A DNA stretch of 21,743 bases from contig JBEHWO010000069.1 of assembly GCA_040217695.1 (NCBI GenBank), positions 1 to 21,743 of the forward strand, read 5' to 3'. The notes below the pieces were generated by a model, which was given only the letters and a program-made list of their open reading frames with translations, ran no database searches and was not told the origin of the DNA. The translations under genes and the position numbers were made by a program. This document shows positions 14,294-20,237 of the stretch, piece by piece (position 1 is the first letter of the stretch; each line of letters starts with the position of its first letter). Source of the DNA: CALARM01 sp040217695 (lineage in GTDB: Bacteria; Vulcanimicrobiota; SpSt-956; JAKJGF01).

Positions 14294-15478
14294 ATGAAAG
14301 ATATTACAGTCATAGGAGCAGGGCCTTCAGGTCTTTCCTGCGCCATAGAAGCAAAGAAACAGGGCTTTTCATGCACTGTTATAGACAGAGGTACCATTAC
14401 GAATTCCATCTATCATTTTCCGCAGAATATGACCTTTTTCTCAAGTGCAGAACTTATGGAAATAGGCGATATTCCCTTTATTATATCAGGTGAAAAACCA
14501 AAGAGAGTCGATGCTCTCAAATACTACTGGCATACGGCACAATATTTTCAACTTGAACTAAACCTTTATACAGAGGTTTTATATATTGATCGCAAAGAGA
14601 AATTCTTTACAATAAAAACGAACAGAGGAGATTTTGAAAGCAAGAATGTAATTTTTGCCACAGGCTATTACGATAATCCCAATCTTCTGGGAATTCCCGG
14701 AGAAAATTTACCACATGTAAGCCATTATTATTCCGATCCCCATAAATATATTCACGATAAAGTAGTTATAGCAGGCGGGAATAATTCTGCCGTAGAAGCA
14801 GCTTTGGAGGTGTATCGTTACGGAGTGAATGTAACACTCATACACAGAGGATACGGACCCGGTAAAGGAGTAAAATACTGGGTATTGCCTGATATAAATA
14901 ACAGGATAGAAAACAAAGAAATTCCTGCCATGTTCGAAACAACCGTTCAGGAAATCAAAGAAAAATCCATTACAGTTTCTCAGAAAGGCCATATCTCAGA
15001 AATACCTGCAGACTCGGTTCTTCTGCTCACAGGTTATCATCCTGATTTTAACTTTATAAAGAAATCAGGCGTTAATATCGACAGTAAAACACTTGTTCCT
15101 GATTTCAACCCTGAGACGGGAGAAACAAATATTCCGGGCATTTATATTGCAGGTTCACTTCAGGCAGGAAGAGATGCAAATAAAATCTTTATTGAAAACG
15201 GAAGGCTTCACGGAAAGATAATAATAGATTCTATAAAGAAACATTCAGGGAAAACAGCAGGATGTGAAATTAATTGTTTAAATGACGGAGCCTACAGAGT
15301 GACAGGGGACTTTGTAATCAAAGACGGAACAGGGAAAGATTTTGATCTTTCAGGACGTAAAGCCATATCGCTCTGCCGGTGCGGAGAATCGAAAAACAAA
15401 CCTTTCTGTGATGGTGCTCATAAAGAATCATTTCAATCAAAAATAGAGGCAAGAACATTACCGCTGCCTGTGAAATAA
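14294..15478 (+). CDS. YpdA-type FAD-dependent disulfide reductase fused to a CDGSH iron-sulfur domain
   Basis: 394 aa; ATG with AGGAG 8 nt upstream. Residues 1-325 match the YpdA family (putative bacillithiol disulfide reductase, NADPH- and FAD-dependent): GAGPSGLSCAIEAKKQG, SIYHFPQNMTFFSSAELMEI, GDIPFI, ATGYYDNPN, the second dinucleotide site VVIAGGNNSAVEAALE, GYHPDFNF and IENGRLHGKII. The last 60 residues are a CDGSH domain with the exact 2Fe-2S signature CRCGESKNKPFCDGAH: ligands C361, C363, C372 and H376. YpdA proteins are normally about 325 aa, so this is a true fusion. The cysteine that follows GGGP in staphylococcal YpdA and is reported essential is Ser12 here; a cysteine occurs four residues on (C16). 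I infer electron transfer from NADPH through FAD to the 2Fe-2S centre. The bacillithiol link is not shown by neighbours: no BshA, BshB or BshC gene is present. Confidence 0.9.
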   Translation: MKDITVIGAGPSGLSCAIEAKKQGFSCTVIDRGTITNSIYHFPQNMTFFSSAELMEIGDIPFIISGEKPKRVDALKYYWHTAQYFQLELNLYTEVLYIDRKEKFFTIKTNRGDFESKNVIFATGYYDNPNLLGIPGENLPHVSHYYSDPHKYIHDKVVIAGGNNSAVEAALEVYRYGVNVTLIHRGYGPGKGVKYWVLPDINNRIENKEIPAMFETTVQEIKEKSITVSQKGHISEIPADSVLLLTGYHPDFNFIKKSGVNIDSKTLVPDFNPETGETNIPGIYIAGSLQAGRDANKIFIENGRLHGKIIIDSIKKHSGKTAGCEINCLNDGAYRVTGDFVIKDGTGKDFDLSGRKAISLCRCGESKNKPFCDGAHKESFQSKIEARTLPLPVK

Positions 15479-15481
15479 TAT

Positions 15482-15511
15482 TCGTAACGCGTAACGCGTT
15501 ACGCGTTACGA
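15482..15511. terminator. 30-bp perfect palindrome of heptamers between convergent genes
   Basis: TCGTAACGCGTAACG followed directly by its reverse complement, centred at 15496/15497, with no loop. It occupies nearly the entire 35-bp gap between the reductase stop (15478) and the stop of the YiiX-type gene (15514). As RNA it folds into one stem from either direction, so a bidirectional terminator or mRNA 3' barrier is likely. Confidence 0.65.
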
Positions 15512-15513
15512 TA

Positions 15514-16437
15514 TTAAACAACAGTGGGGTTATCAGGAGTCGGATCATAGTCAGCCGATTTAGGCCTGTTATATTTAGCAACAACCGTAACATTCGGCGA
15601 GTCAAACAGTTCCTGAGGAGCAACACCCCATGCAAATTTAGGATGAAATCCCGGATTTGCATCAAGATTTATACCAAGGGTAAAATTATAAGAAGCCCAT
15701 GCAAGCTGAGAACAGTAAAATTTGGTCTTTTCTTTGTTGACAGGCAGTTTGACTTTATTTTTTGGCCACATATAATTATATTTACATCCTTCTGCTTCTC
15801 TGGCAAAAGCAACGGCTTTACTTCTCTCTTCGTCTGTCAACTCTGTTCCGTCCGGTTTATGAGGTCTTATGACACACCAGTTATTATAGCTTTCAGGCCA
15901 CCACATAACATCTCTTACAGGTGTTTTAGGGCTCGACCATGCATCAATACTTTCATGGCCCCCTTTTTCGTTTTTACCGAGATAAACTGCTACATGAGAA
16001 TATTCACCCGGTACAAGAGTAGATAAAGGATGGAATGAACCTCTTGATGGTTTGGCAATGAGTATTATATCTCCTGGTTTCACCTGACCGCTGTCAAAAA
16101 GTTCCTTGAATTTTACAACACCTTCAAAATCAGGAGGGTTCCCCGGTTCTGTCGCAGAGGAGGCCATTCTCATAGCTTCTTCCAATTCTCCTGGTGTTGG
16201 CATGGCGCCGTAAATGGTAACTTCTTCATTTTCATCAATATCCTGAAGGTCTACTTCATGATTGATCTGACTTTTCACCTGATCAAGTAATTTCAAATCC
16301 TTCTGAAGATCTTTTATACCTTTATCGGAATTACTTAGCTCAAAACGATCACCGCATACTTCAGTATTTTTCTTTAAAACAACAGGAATATCGCTTCTTA
16401 CAGTAGTATTTGTGTTAATAGTATTCAAACATTTCAT
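15514..16437 (-). CDS. YiiX/YebB-type permuted papain-fold (NlpC/P60-like) protein
   Basis: 307 aa. The N-terminal 100 residues are polar and probably linker-like (LQKDLKLLDQVKSQINHEV, then TIYGAMPTPGELEEAM). Residues 108-280 are the catalytic domain: FKELFDSGQVKPGDIILIA, EYSHVAVYLG with H148, SIDAW, VMWWPESYNNWCVIRP and FYCSQLAWASY with nucleophile C242. Histidine before cysteine is the circularly permuted order of YiiX-like and LRAT-like papain-fold hydrolases; substrates in this group are amides or thioesters of lipids, peptides or cell wall. Charged helix AFAREAEGCKYNY agrees with that family. No signal peptide. The ATG at 16437 touches the AGGGAG ribosome binding site; the TTG at 16428 (MNTINTNTTV) has ideal spacing of 9 nt and may be the real start. 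Confidence 0.82.
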   Translation of the reverse strand: MKCLNTINTNTTVRSDIPVVLKKNTEVCGDRFELSNSDKGIKDLQKDLKLLDQVKSQINHEVDLQDIDENEEVTIYGAMPTPGELEEAMRMASSATEPGNPPDFEGVVKFKELFDSGQVKPGDIILIAKPSRGSFHPLSTLVPGEYSHVAVYLGKNEKGGHESIDAWSSPKTPVRDVMWWPESYNNWCVIRPHKPDGTELTDEERSKAVAFAREAEGCKYNYMWPKNKVKLPVNKEKTKFYCSQLAWASYNFTLGINLDANPGFHPKFAWGVAPQELFDSPNVTVVAKYNRPKSADYDPTPDNPTVV

Positions 16438-16514
16438 CTCCCTGACAAAAATACATCAGTCAAATATTAAAACACATGATTATATTATAAAAATAATCAA
16501 AAAAAAGCAACAGG

Positions 16515-16555
16515 ATAACAAATTTAATTGTTAACAGAATGTTAAAATTTATCCA
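16515..16555. repeat. 41-bp AT-rich direct repeat, copy 1
   Basis: ATAACAAATTTAATTG then TTAACAGAATGTTAAAATTT and ATCCA. It recurs at 17982-18024 with one substitution and a 2-bp insertion. It contains the dyad TTAACA..TGTTAA. A further GTTAACATTTTTTTAACAC lies at 16649-16667. The gap 16438-16724 holds nothing else but the promoter motif listed next. Confidence 0.85.
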
Positions 16556-16694
16556 TAAAAAGAACAGCTTAAAAAAATATTGTTCAAGCCTCTTCAGAAC
16601 GTACTTTTTCTGATTATTCCGGGCAGATTTTTGCAAAATTTCACAAAAGTTAACATTTTTTTAACACTCTTTTATTGTTTTTTTCTCTAAAAAC

Positions 16695-16720
16695 TTTTAT
16701 ATTATAGTTAGTTTCATAAC
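16695..16720 (+). promoter_or_regulatory. 26-bp shared promoter-like motif, copy 2
   Basis: The same TTTTATATTATAGTTA..TTCATAAC as at 14170-14195. It ends 4 bp before the ATG at 16725; with TATTAT (16700-16705) as -10, the leader would be only about 12 nt. Confidence 0.5.
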
Positions 16721-16724
16721 TTAT

Positions 16725-16991
16725 ATGGGTGAAATTCCGAAAGACTGTACCCAGAATGACTGGTCCGGAATAGATTTCGGGCCTGAATCCAGACCCGATA
16801 GTTCTCCGGATGGGAAGACAACTGTTTACAGAACGGCTCCTGTATTGACTCCAGACGGCAAGCCAGTCATGACAGATAAAACGGAAACAATGGAAAGCAA
16901 GAGATACAGCAAGGCATCGGGAGCATTTATAGGAGCGGGAATCGGAGCTACTGCAGGAGCACTGGCTTCAATAGCCATTCAGTTAATTTAA
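16725..16991 (+). CDS. 88-aa protein with C-terminal glycine-zipper membrane helix
   Basis: Residues 1-63 are polar, proline- and aspartate-rich (DFGPESRPDSSPDGKTTVYR, then LTPDGKPVMTDKTETMESK); residues 65-88 form one hydrophobic helix with a G-x3-G-x3-G pattern (GAFIGAGIGATAGALASIAI), a glycine zipper that favours oligomer packing in a membrane. No ribosome binding site precedes the ATG, and the promoter-like motif ends 4 bp before it, so translation may be nearly leaderless. Its TAA overlaps the ATG of the next gene (TAATG), so the two are translated together. The family is not recognised. Confidence 0.6.
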   Translation: MGEIPKDCTQNDWSGIDFGPESRPDSSPDGKTTVYRTAPVLTPDGKPVMTDKTETMESKRYSKASGAFIGAGIGATAGALASIAIQLI

Positions 16992-17728
16992 TGGATAAAA
17001 AAGAAATGTCTGAAAGAGCCGGTAAACAGACACCATTATATAAATCCGTTATATCTTCAATAATACCTTTTATTATTGTAATATCCGTTCTATTTTTGCC
17101 TTTACTGCTTATAACTTTTCTGCTCGGCATTTTTTTCACGGGCCATAAGGTTGAAGCTCTCTATTATACAGGATATCAGCTAATTTTTCTTATAATCATC
17201 TATATTATTTATATTATTTATAATTCATTTAAAGATGATAAGGTAAGAAACTTATGCTCTATGATGGACATTATGATTTTAAATTTCATAGGAGTTGTTT
17301 TATTCAATATGTTTGCCCCCAATTTTTACACGGCAAAACAACTCGGATATTTAAAGTCCTGTGAAATCAATCTGAAAAACATGGGAATGTGCCTGGAACT
17401 TTATGCAAAGGATAATAAAGGCCATTACCCTTCCTCTCTTGATAAAATCCTGATAAAAAGCGGCAGGTATAAGCCGTTGATAGAGAAAATTCCTTTCTGT
17501 TATGCAAGACATGACCGGGACAATAAACTCTACAATAAAAGAAAGCCCGAAGACACGTCTCCTCATTACAGATATACAGTATCCTATATGCGTGATAATT
17601 TTACTTTATGGTGTAATACGCCCGGCATTCATGTCAAAAGCAAAGAAGTATCTCGTAATGGGTGCTGGCCACAGTATAGCTCTCGATATGGATTGCTGCT
17701 CGCCCCCGCCAGTCAGGTAGATAAATAA
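16991..17728 (+). CDS. Polytopic membrane protein with pilin-like C-terminal ectodomain
   Basis: 245 aa; start overlaps the previous stop. Residues about 20-50, 58-78 and 90-112 are transmembrane helices. Right after the third comes NFYTAKQLGYLKSCEINLKN, then MGMCLELYAKDNKGHYPSSL, which copies the N-terminal helix end and first turn of type IV/type II pseudopilin ectodomains (A-x-x-x-x-C-x-x-NLKxLGxALxxYAxDNxGxYP). The tail FTLWCNTPGIHVKSKEVSRN and WPQYSSRYGLLL also follows pilin-like proteins, with cysteines that could pair. There is no prepilin peptidase site, and the third membrane helix takes the place of the pilin N-terminal helix. It would display a pilin-like head outside the membrane. 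Function is unknown; it is coupled to the glycine-zipper protein, a likely partner. Confidence 0.65.
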   Translation: MDKKEMSERAGKQTPLYKSVISSIIPFIIVISVLFLPLLLITFLLGIFFTGHKVEALYYTGYQLIFLIIIYIIYIIYNSFKDDKVRNLCSMMDIMILNFIGVVLFNMFAPNFYTAKQLGYLKSCEINLKNMGMCLELYAKDNKGHYPSSLDKILIKSGRYKPLIEKIPFCYARHDRDNKLYNKRKPEDTSPHYRYTVSYMRDNFTLWCNTPGIHVKSKEVSRNGCWPQYSSRYGLLLAPASQVDK

Positions 17729-17730
17729 TA

Positions 17731-17790
17731 TAACAGATAAAGAAACTTATTTCAATTCTTTACCTGTTACGTTAACCTATTTATCTGTTA
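17731..17790 (+). terminator. Long-loop inverted repeat after the membrane protein gene
   Basis: TAACAGATAAA (17731-17741) and TTTATCTGTTA (17780-17790) are perfect 11-bp inverted arms with a 38-nt loop, starting 3 bp after the stop codon. There is no T-tract. A terminator role is inferred from position only. The gap 17729-18137 (409 bp) then contains the half element, gene remnant, AT-rich repeat and element C given below. Confidence 0.4.
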
Positions 17791-17828
17791 CTGCCCTGAA
17801 CATAAGCATTTAATAAAAGTCTTCCTCT
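17791..17828 (-). repeat. Right half of a composite element, copy D (reverse)
   Basis: On the minus strand it reads AGGAAGACTTTTATTAAATG then CTTATGTTCAGG. This matches the right end of copy C (18088-18119) at 30 of 32 positions, the closest pair in the window. The left arm and heptamer core are missing. Confidence 0.75.
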
Positions 17829-17983
17829 ACGTCTTTACCGTCATATTCGCCGAAAATAACAATGTCACCTGTCTGTTCAAGATTCATATAATTATTTATA
17901 TGCCTTCTCAGAAGTGTTTCATCTCCGAAGTGGGCAAGAGGGCTTTTTCCTTCCTGCCTGACTACCTTTGTTTCACCATCCAT
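17810..17983 (-). pseudogene. Remnant of an alkaline-phosphatase-superfamily protein C-terminal region
   Basis: A 57-codon frame (ATG 17983, TAA 17810-17812). Its middle, SPLAHFGDETLLRRH then GDIVIFGEYDGKDVEE, resembles the C-terminal segment of a family of nucleotide/phosphodiester phosphatase-like proteins (pattern DPLA-x-FG...HLRR...GDI-V-x-x-x-YD). It lacks everything N-terminal, has no ribosome binding site, and its last codons (GAGGAAGACTTTTATTAA) belong to half element D, so the gene was cut at both ends, the 3' end exactly at a repeat. The similarity is judged by eye; it could instead be an unrelated small gene. Confidence 0.45.
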
Positions 17984-18024
17984 AACAAAGGTTTAATTGT
18001 TAACATAATGTTAAAATTTATCCA
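17982..18024. repeat. 43-bp AT-rich direct repeat, copy 2
   Basis: ATAACAAAGGTTTAATTG then TTAACATAATGTTAAAATTT and ATCCA, 40 of 41 aligned bases identical to 16515-16555 apart from a GG insertion. It starts inside the initiation codon of the gene remnant. Confidence 0.85.
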
Positions 18025-18033
18025 ACTACTACT

Positions 18034-18122
18034 GCGGTGAGCATAAATAATACATATCTATTATCGTGACGCGTAACGCGTAACGGGAGGAAGACTTTTA
18101 TTACATGCTTATGGTCAGGTCA
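18034..18122 (+). repeat. Composite 90-bp repeat element, copy C
   Basis: Left arm GCGGTGAGCATAAATAATAC, core CGTGACGCGTAACGCGTAAC, junction GGGAGGAAGACTTTTATTA, right end CATGCTTATGGTCAGGTCAG. It ends 16 bp before the stop codon of the EcsC-family gene. Confidence 0.9.
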
Positions 18123-18137
18123 GTACATATTGTGTCT

Positions 18138-18863
18138 TCAATTATATGTAACCGCAAAGGGCAGTTTACTCAAATGTTCTCTGAGATTTTCTCCCATAGT
18201 GCCGAAGGTATTATATGTAGTAATACCGAAAATAGCACCGCCAATTACCGGTATGGCTATACCTATGGTTTTACTTATTTTCTCTCTTCCTATTTTTATA
18301 CCGAGACGAAGGAGTATCTGTTCTATTATTTTTGCAATACTCGAATCCAGGAATTTTTTTGCAGTGGTAAGGGCGCTTTTAGTATATATTTCAGTCATAA
18401 GGGCCACACCTTTTTTAGCACTTCCCAGACCGAGCATGACACCTATAAACATGGTAAATCTGGATATGGTATCTCTGTCTATTTCTCCTGCCATAAGATC
18501 AGGCCATCCGTGCAGATAGGCAAGTTTCTGAATAAGAACTATTATATGCCAGTAGAATTGTATAAAATCTGCCGGTATGGCTCCAATACCGGCCAATCCT
18601 CCCGGAAGCCCTGCCGCGGTAGAAGTAAGAGTGGCTTTAATCTTATGACTTCTTATACAACTGTTACTTATATCTTCTATCAGGAGTTTGGATATGCCTG
18701 CCTTTGCCGGCGTAGTTTCAATGGCATTACTCACCTGTTCCTGTGTGGCTCCGCCTTTCGTAAGGACTTCACGGAGAAATTTTTCTCTGTCAATCTTTGC
18801 TCCCGGCAATTTAAAAATAATCTCCATTGTTCTGTACCAGAAGTCTGTCATAGTTTCCTTCAT
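18138..18863 (-). CDS. EcsC-family protein
   Basis: 241 aa from the ATG at 18863, chosen because a perfect AGGAGGT (18871-18877) lies 7 nt before it; a GTG three codons earlier overlaps that site and is rejected. The sequence is helical throughout with glycine-rich hydrophobic stretches: LTSTAAGLPGGLAGIGAIPA then DFIQFYWHIIVLIQKLAYLH, FTMFIGVMLGLGSAKKGVAL and IGIAIPVIGGAIFGITTYNT. The AAGLPGG..GAIPADF pattern with an aromatic/QKLAYLHGW helix is that of EcsC-like proteins, amphitropic or membrane-associated, named after a Bacillus gene linked to the EcsAB transporter. The biochemical role of the family is not settled, and no EcsAB genes are near. The product is probably membrane associated. 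It is divergent from the Spo11-like gene. Confidence 0.72.
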   Translation of the reverse strand: MKETMTDFWYRTMEIIFKLPGAKIDREKFLREVLTKGGATQEQVSNAIETTPAKAGISKLLIEDISNSCIRSHKIKATLTSTAAGLPGGLAGIGAIPADFIQFYWHIIVLIQKLAYLHGWPDLMAGEIDRDTISRFTMFIGVMLGLGSAKKGVALMTEIYTKSALTTAKKFLDSSIAKIIEQILLRLGIKIGREKISKTIGIAIPVIGGAIFGITTYNTFGTMGENLREHLSKLPFAVTYN

Positions 18864-18883
18864 AAAAAGCACCTCCTGTGAAT

Positions 18884-18951
18884 ATCGTGACGCGTAACGC
18901 GTAATGCGTGATGCGCAGGGATTAAACCCGTCACGCGTGACGCGTTACGAT
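18884..18951 (-). repeat. 66-bp heptamer hairpin element, copy 1
   Basis: Heptamers CGTGACGCGTAACGCG..ATGC (18885-18915), centre GGGATTAAACCC, then CGTCACGCGTGACGCGTTAC (18929-18948). The flanks TATCGT and ACGATA close the stem. Read on the minus strand it aligns without gaps to 21479-21543 at 59 of 66 positions. It sits in the predicted leader of the EcsC-family gene. Confidence 0.85.
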
Positions 18952-18976
18952 AACTTAATACACTATATTTTATCTA

Positions 18977-18982
18977 ATTATA
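18977..18982 (-). promoter_or_regulatory. -10 box for the EcsC-family gene
   Basis: Minus strand TATTGTATAATTAG with TATAAT at 18977-18982; no good -35. The leader would be about 105 nt and would contain the entire hairpin element. Confidence 0.4.
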
Positions 18983-19071
18983 CAATATTTCAGAGAAAAA
19001 TTTTAAAAATTATAAAGAAATTATTTAAATGTACTTCGTCACAAACCTGATTGATGATAGCTAAAAATTAT

Positions 19072-19100
19072 TTGCAGAAAATTATTCAGTGAACTATAAT
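19072..19100 (+). promoter_or_regulatory. Sigma-70-type promoter of the Spo11-like gene
   Basis: TTGCAG (19072-19077), 17-bp spacer, perfect TATAAT (19095-19100). The start is predicted near 19107, with GAGGTGG at 19111-19117 and ATG at 19121, so the leader is very short. It is one of the few promoters here with no repeat between it and the gene. Confidence 0.7.
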
Positions 19101-19120
19101 GCAATGAAACGAGGTGGCAC

Positions 19121-20023
19121 ATGAGAAGGAAATGGAAATGGACAGATTATCAGATAATCAAATTAAAATGGGTTCTTGAAATTCTGGAAGAACTTTCTGC
19201 TTACAAACCTCTTACCCTCAGACAGGTTTACTATCAGCTTGTAGGAAAAGGTCTTATAGAAAATAAAGTAAGCCAGTACAACATGCTTTCAGCCCTTTTA
19301 AAATGGGCCAGAATTGACGGTTATATATCGTGGAATGACATAGAAGACAGGGTAAGGGCCTATCATGATCTATCAGGATGGCATAATTCCGATAATTTCA
19401 TAGAGGCTTCATTGAGATCCTTTCTTAAAGGCTACAGAAGAGATCTTCTTCAGAGCCAGCAAAAATATCTCGAAATATGGATAGAAAAAGACGCTCTCAG
19501 TACTATTTTCACAAGGGTAGCCGGCGATTATACCGTTCCTGTTGTTGTATGCAGAGGGTTCAGTTCTGTAAGTTTCTTAAATGAATTTAAAGGAAGACTT
19601 AAAAGACTCAAAGGAAAAGAGCCTTTGATGTTATATTTCGGGGATTTTGACCCGTCGGGAGTGGAAATGCTAAAAGCAATGAAAATAACCCTTGAAGACG
19701 AACTGGGCGTAAAAGGTATAAAATTCAAAAGAATTGCCCTTCTTAAAAATGATATAGTTAAATACAGACTCCCCCATAATCCGGATGCATTGAAAAAAAC
19801 AGATACAAGGGCGAAAAAACATATAGAAGCCTACGGTGAACTGGCAGTCGAACTGGATGCCCTGAGACCTGACATTCTGGAAGGGAAAATTAAACATGCT
19901 CTGGAAAAAGAAATTGACATGAAGATTTTCAATAAAGAATTTAAAGAATATAAACAGGAACTGAAAAGACTGAAAGAAAAAAAAGAGTATATTATGAAAG
20001 CCCTTGGCTATAATGTTTACTGA
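19121..20023 (+). CDS. Stand-alone Spo11/topoisomerase VI A-like protein (winged helix plus Toprim)
   Basis: 300 aa; GAGGTGG 3-4 nt before the ATG. The N-terminal winged-helix (5Y-CAP) part has LTLRQVYYQLVGKGLI, matching the Spo11/Top6A motif R-x-x-Y/F-Y; R34 and the candidate nucleophile Y38 keep the spacing of yeast Spo11 R131 and Y135. The Toprim metal site follows: E122 in LEIWIEKDAL, then D175 and D177 in LYFGDFDPSGVEM. The C-terminus has the AYGELAVELDALRP segment and a lysine-rich coiled coil (250-295). Top6A proteins are about 360-390 aa; this compact form with no Top6B gene nearby resembles the free-standing mini-A group reported from mobile elements and microbial genomes. Expected activity is metal-dependent DNA cleavage with a 5'-phosphotyrosyl link, unproven here. 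The TGA stop is the first triplet of repeat element E. Confidence 0.8.
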   Translation: MRRKWKWTDYQIIKLKWVLEILEELSAYKPLTLRQVYYQLVGKGLIENKVSQYNMLSALLKWARIDGYISWNDIEDRVRAYHDLSGWHNSDNFIEASLRSFLKGYRRDLLQSQQKYLEIWIEKDALSTIFTRVAGDYTVPVVVCRGFSSVSFLNEFKGRLKRLKGKEPLMLYFGDFDPSGVEMLKAMKITLEDELGVKGIKFKRIALLKNDIVKYRLPHNPDALKKTDTRAKKHIEAYGELAVELDALRPDILEGKIKHALEKEIDMKIFNKEFKEYKQELKRLKEKKEYIMKALGYNVY

Positions 20024-20115
20024 GGTAAGCATACATAATACATATATGATCTCGTGACGCGTAACGCGTAACGCGTGACGGGAGGAAAACGCTTATTAAA
20101 TGCTTAATCAGGAAT
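20021..20115 (+). repeat. Composite 90-bp repeat element, copy E
   Basis: Left arm TGAGGTAAGCATACATAATA, TCGTGACGCGTAACGCGTAA core with four heptamers, junction GGGAGGAAAACGCTTATTAA, right end ATGCTTAATCAGG. Its first three bases are the stop codon of the Spo11-like gene, so the insertion or growth of the element set that gene's end. Confidence 0.9.
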
Positions 20116-20147
20116 TTAAAGATATATGTCGAATATATAATATAATC

Positions 20148-20217
20148 GTGATGCGTGATGCGTGATGCGTGTCTCTCACTTTTCACTTCTCACTTTTCAC
20201 TTCTCACGACTCACTAC
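20148..20217. repeat. Facing heptamer arrays, GTGATGC x3 and six TCAC units
   Basis: GTGATGC three times (20148-20168), then TCAC at 20176, 20183, 20190, 20197, 20204 and 20211, exactly 7 bp apart, with alternating spacers (TTT, TTC). On the minus strand these are GTGA units. A TATAATATAAT stretch at 20136-20146 precedes them, so they probably form the leader of the esterase gene. Confidence 0.9.
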
Positions 20218-20237
20218 TTAAAAGGGAGGAATAAAGA

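Noticed and set aside
18105..18881. 258-codon plus-strand frame antisense to the EcsC-family gene
   Set aside because: Its translation is rich in Cys, Phe, Tyr and Ser as expected of an antisense shadow; the minus-strand gene has a perfect AGGAGGT and a recognisable family pattern.
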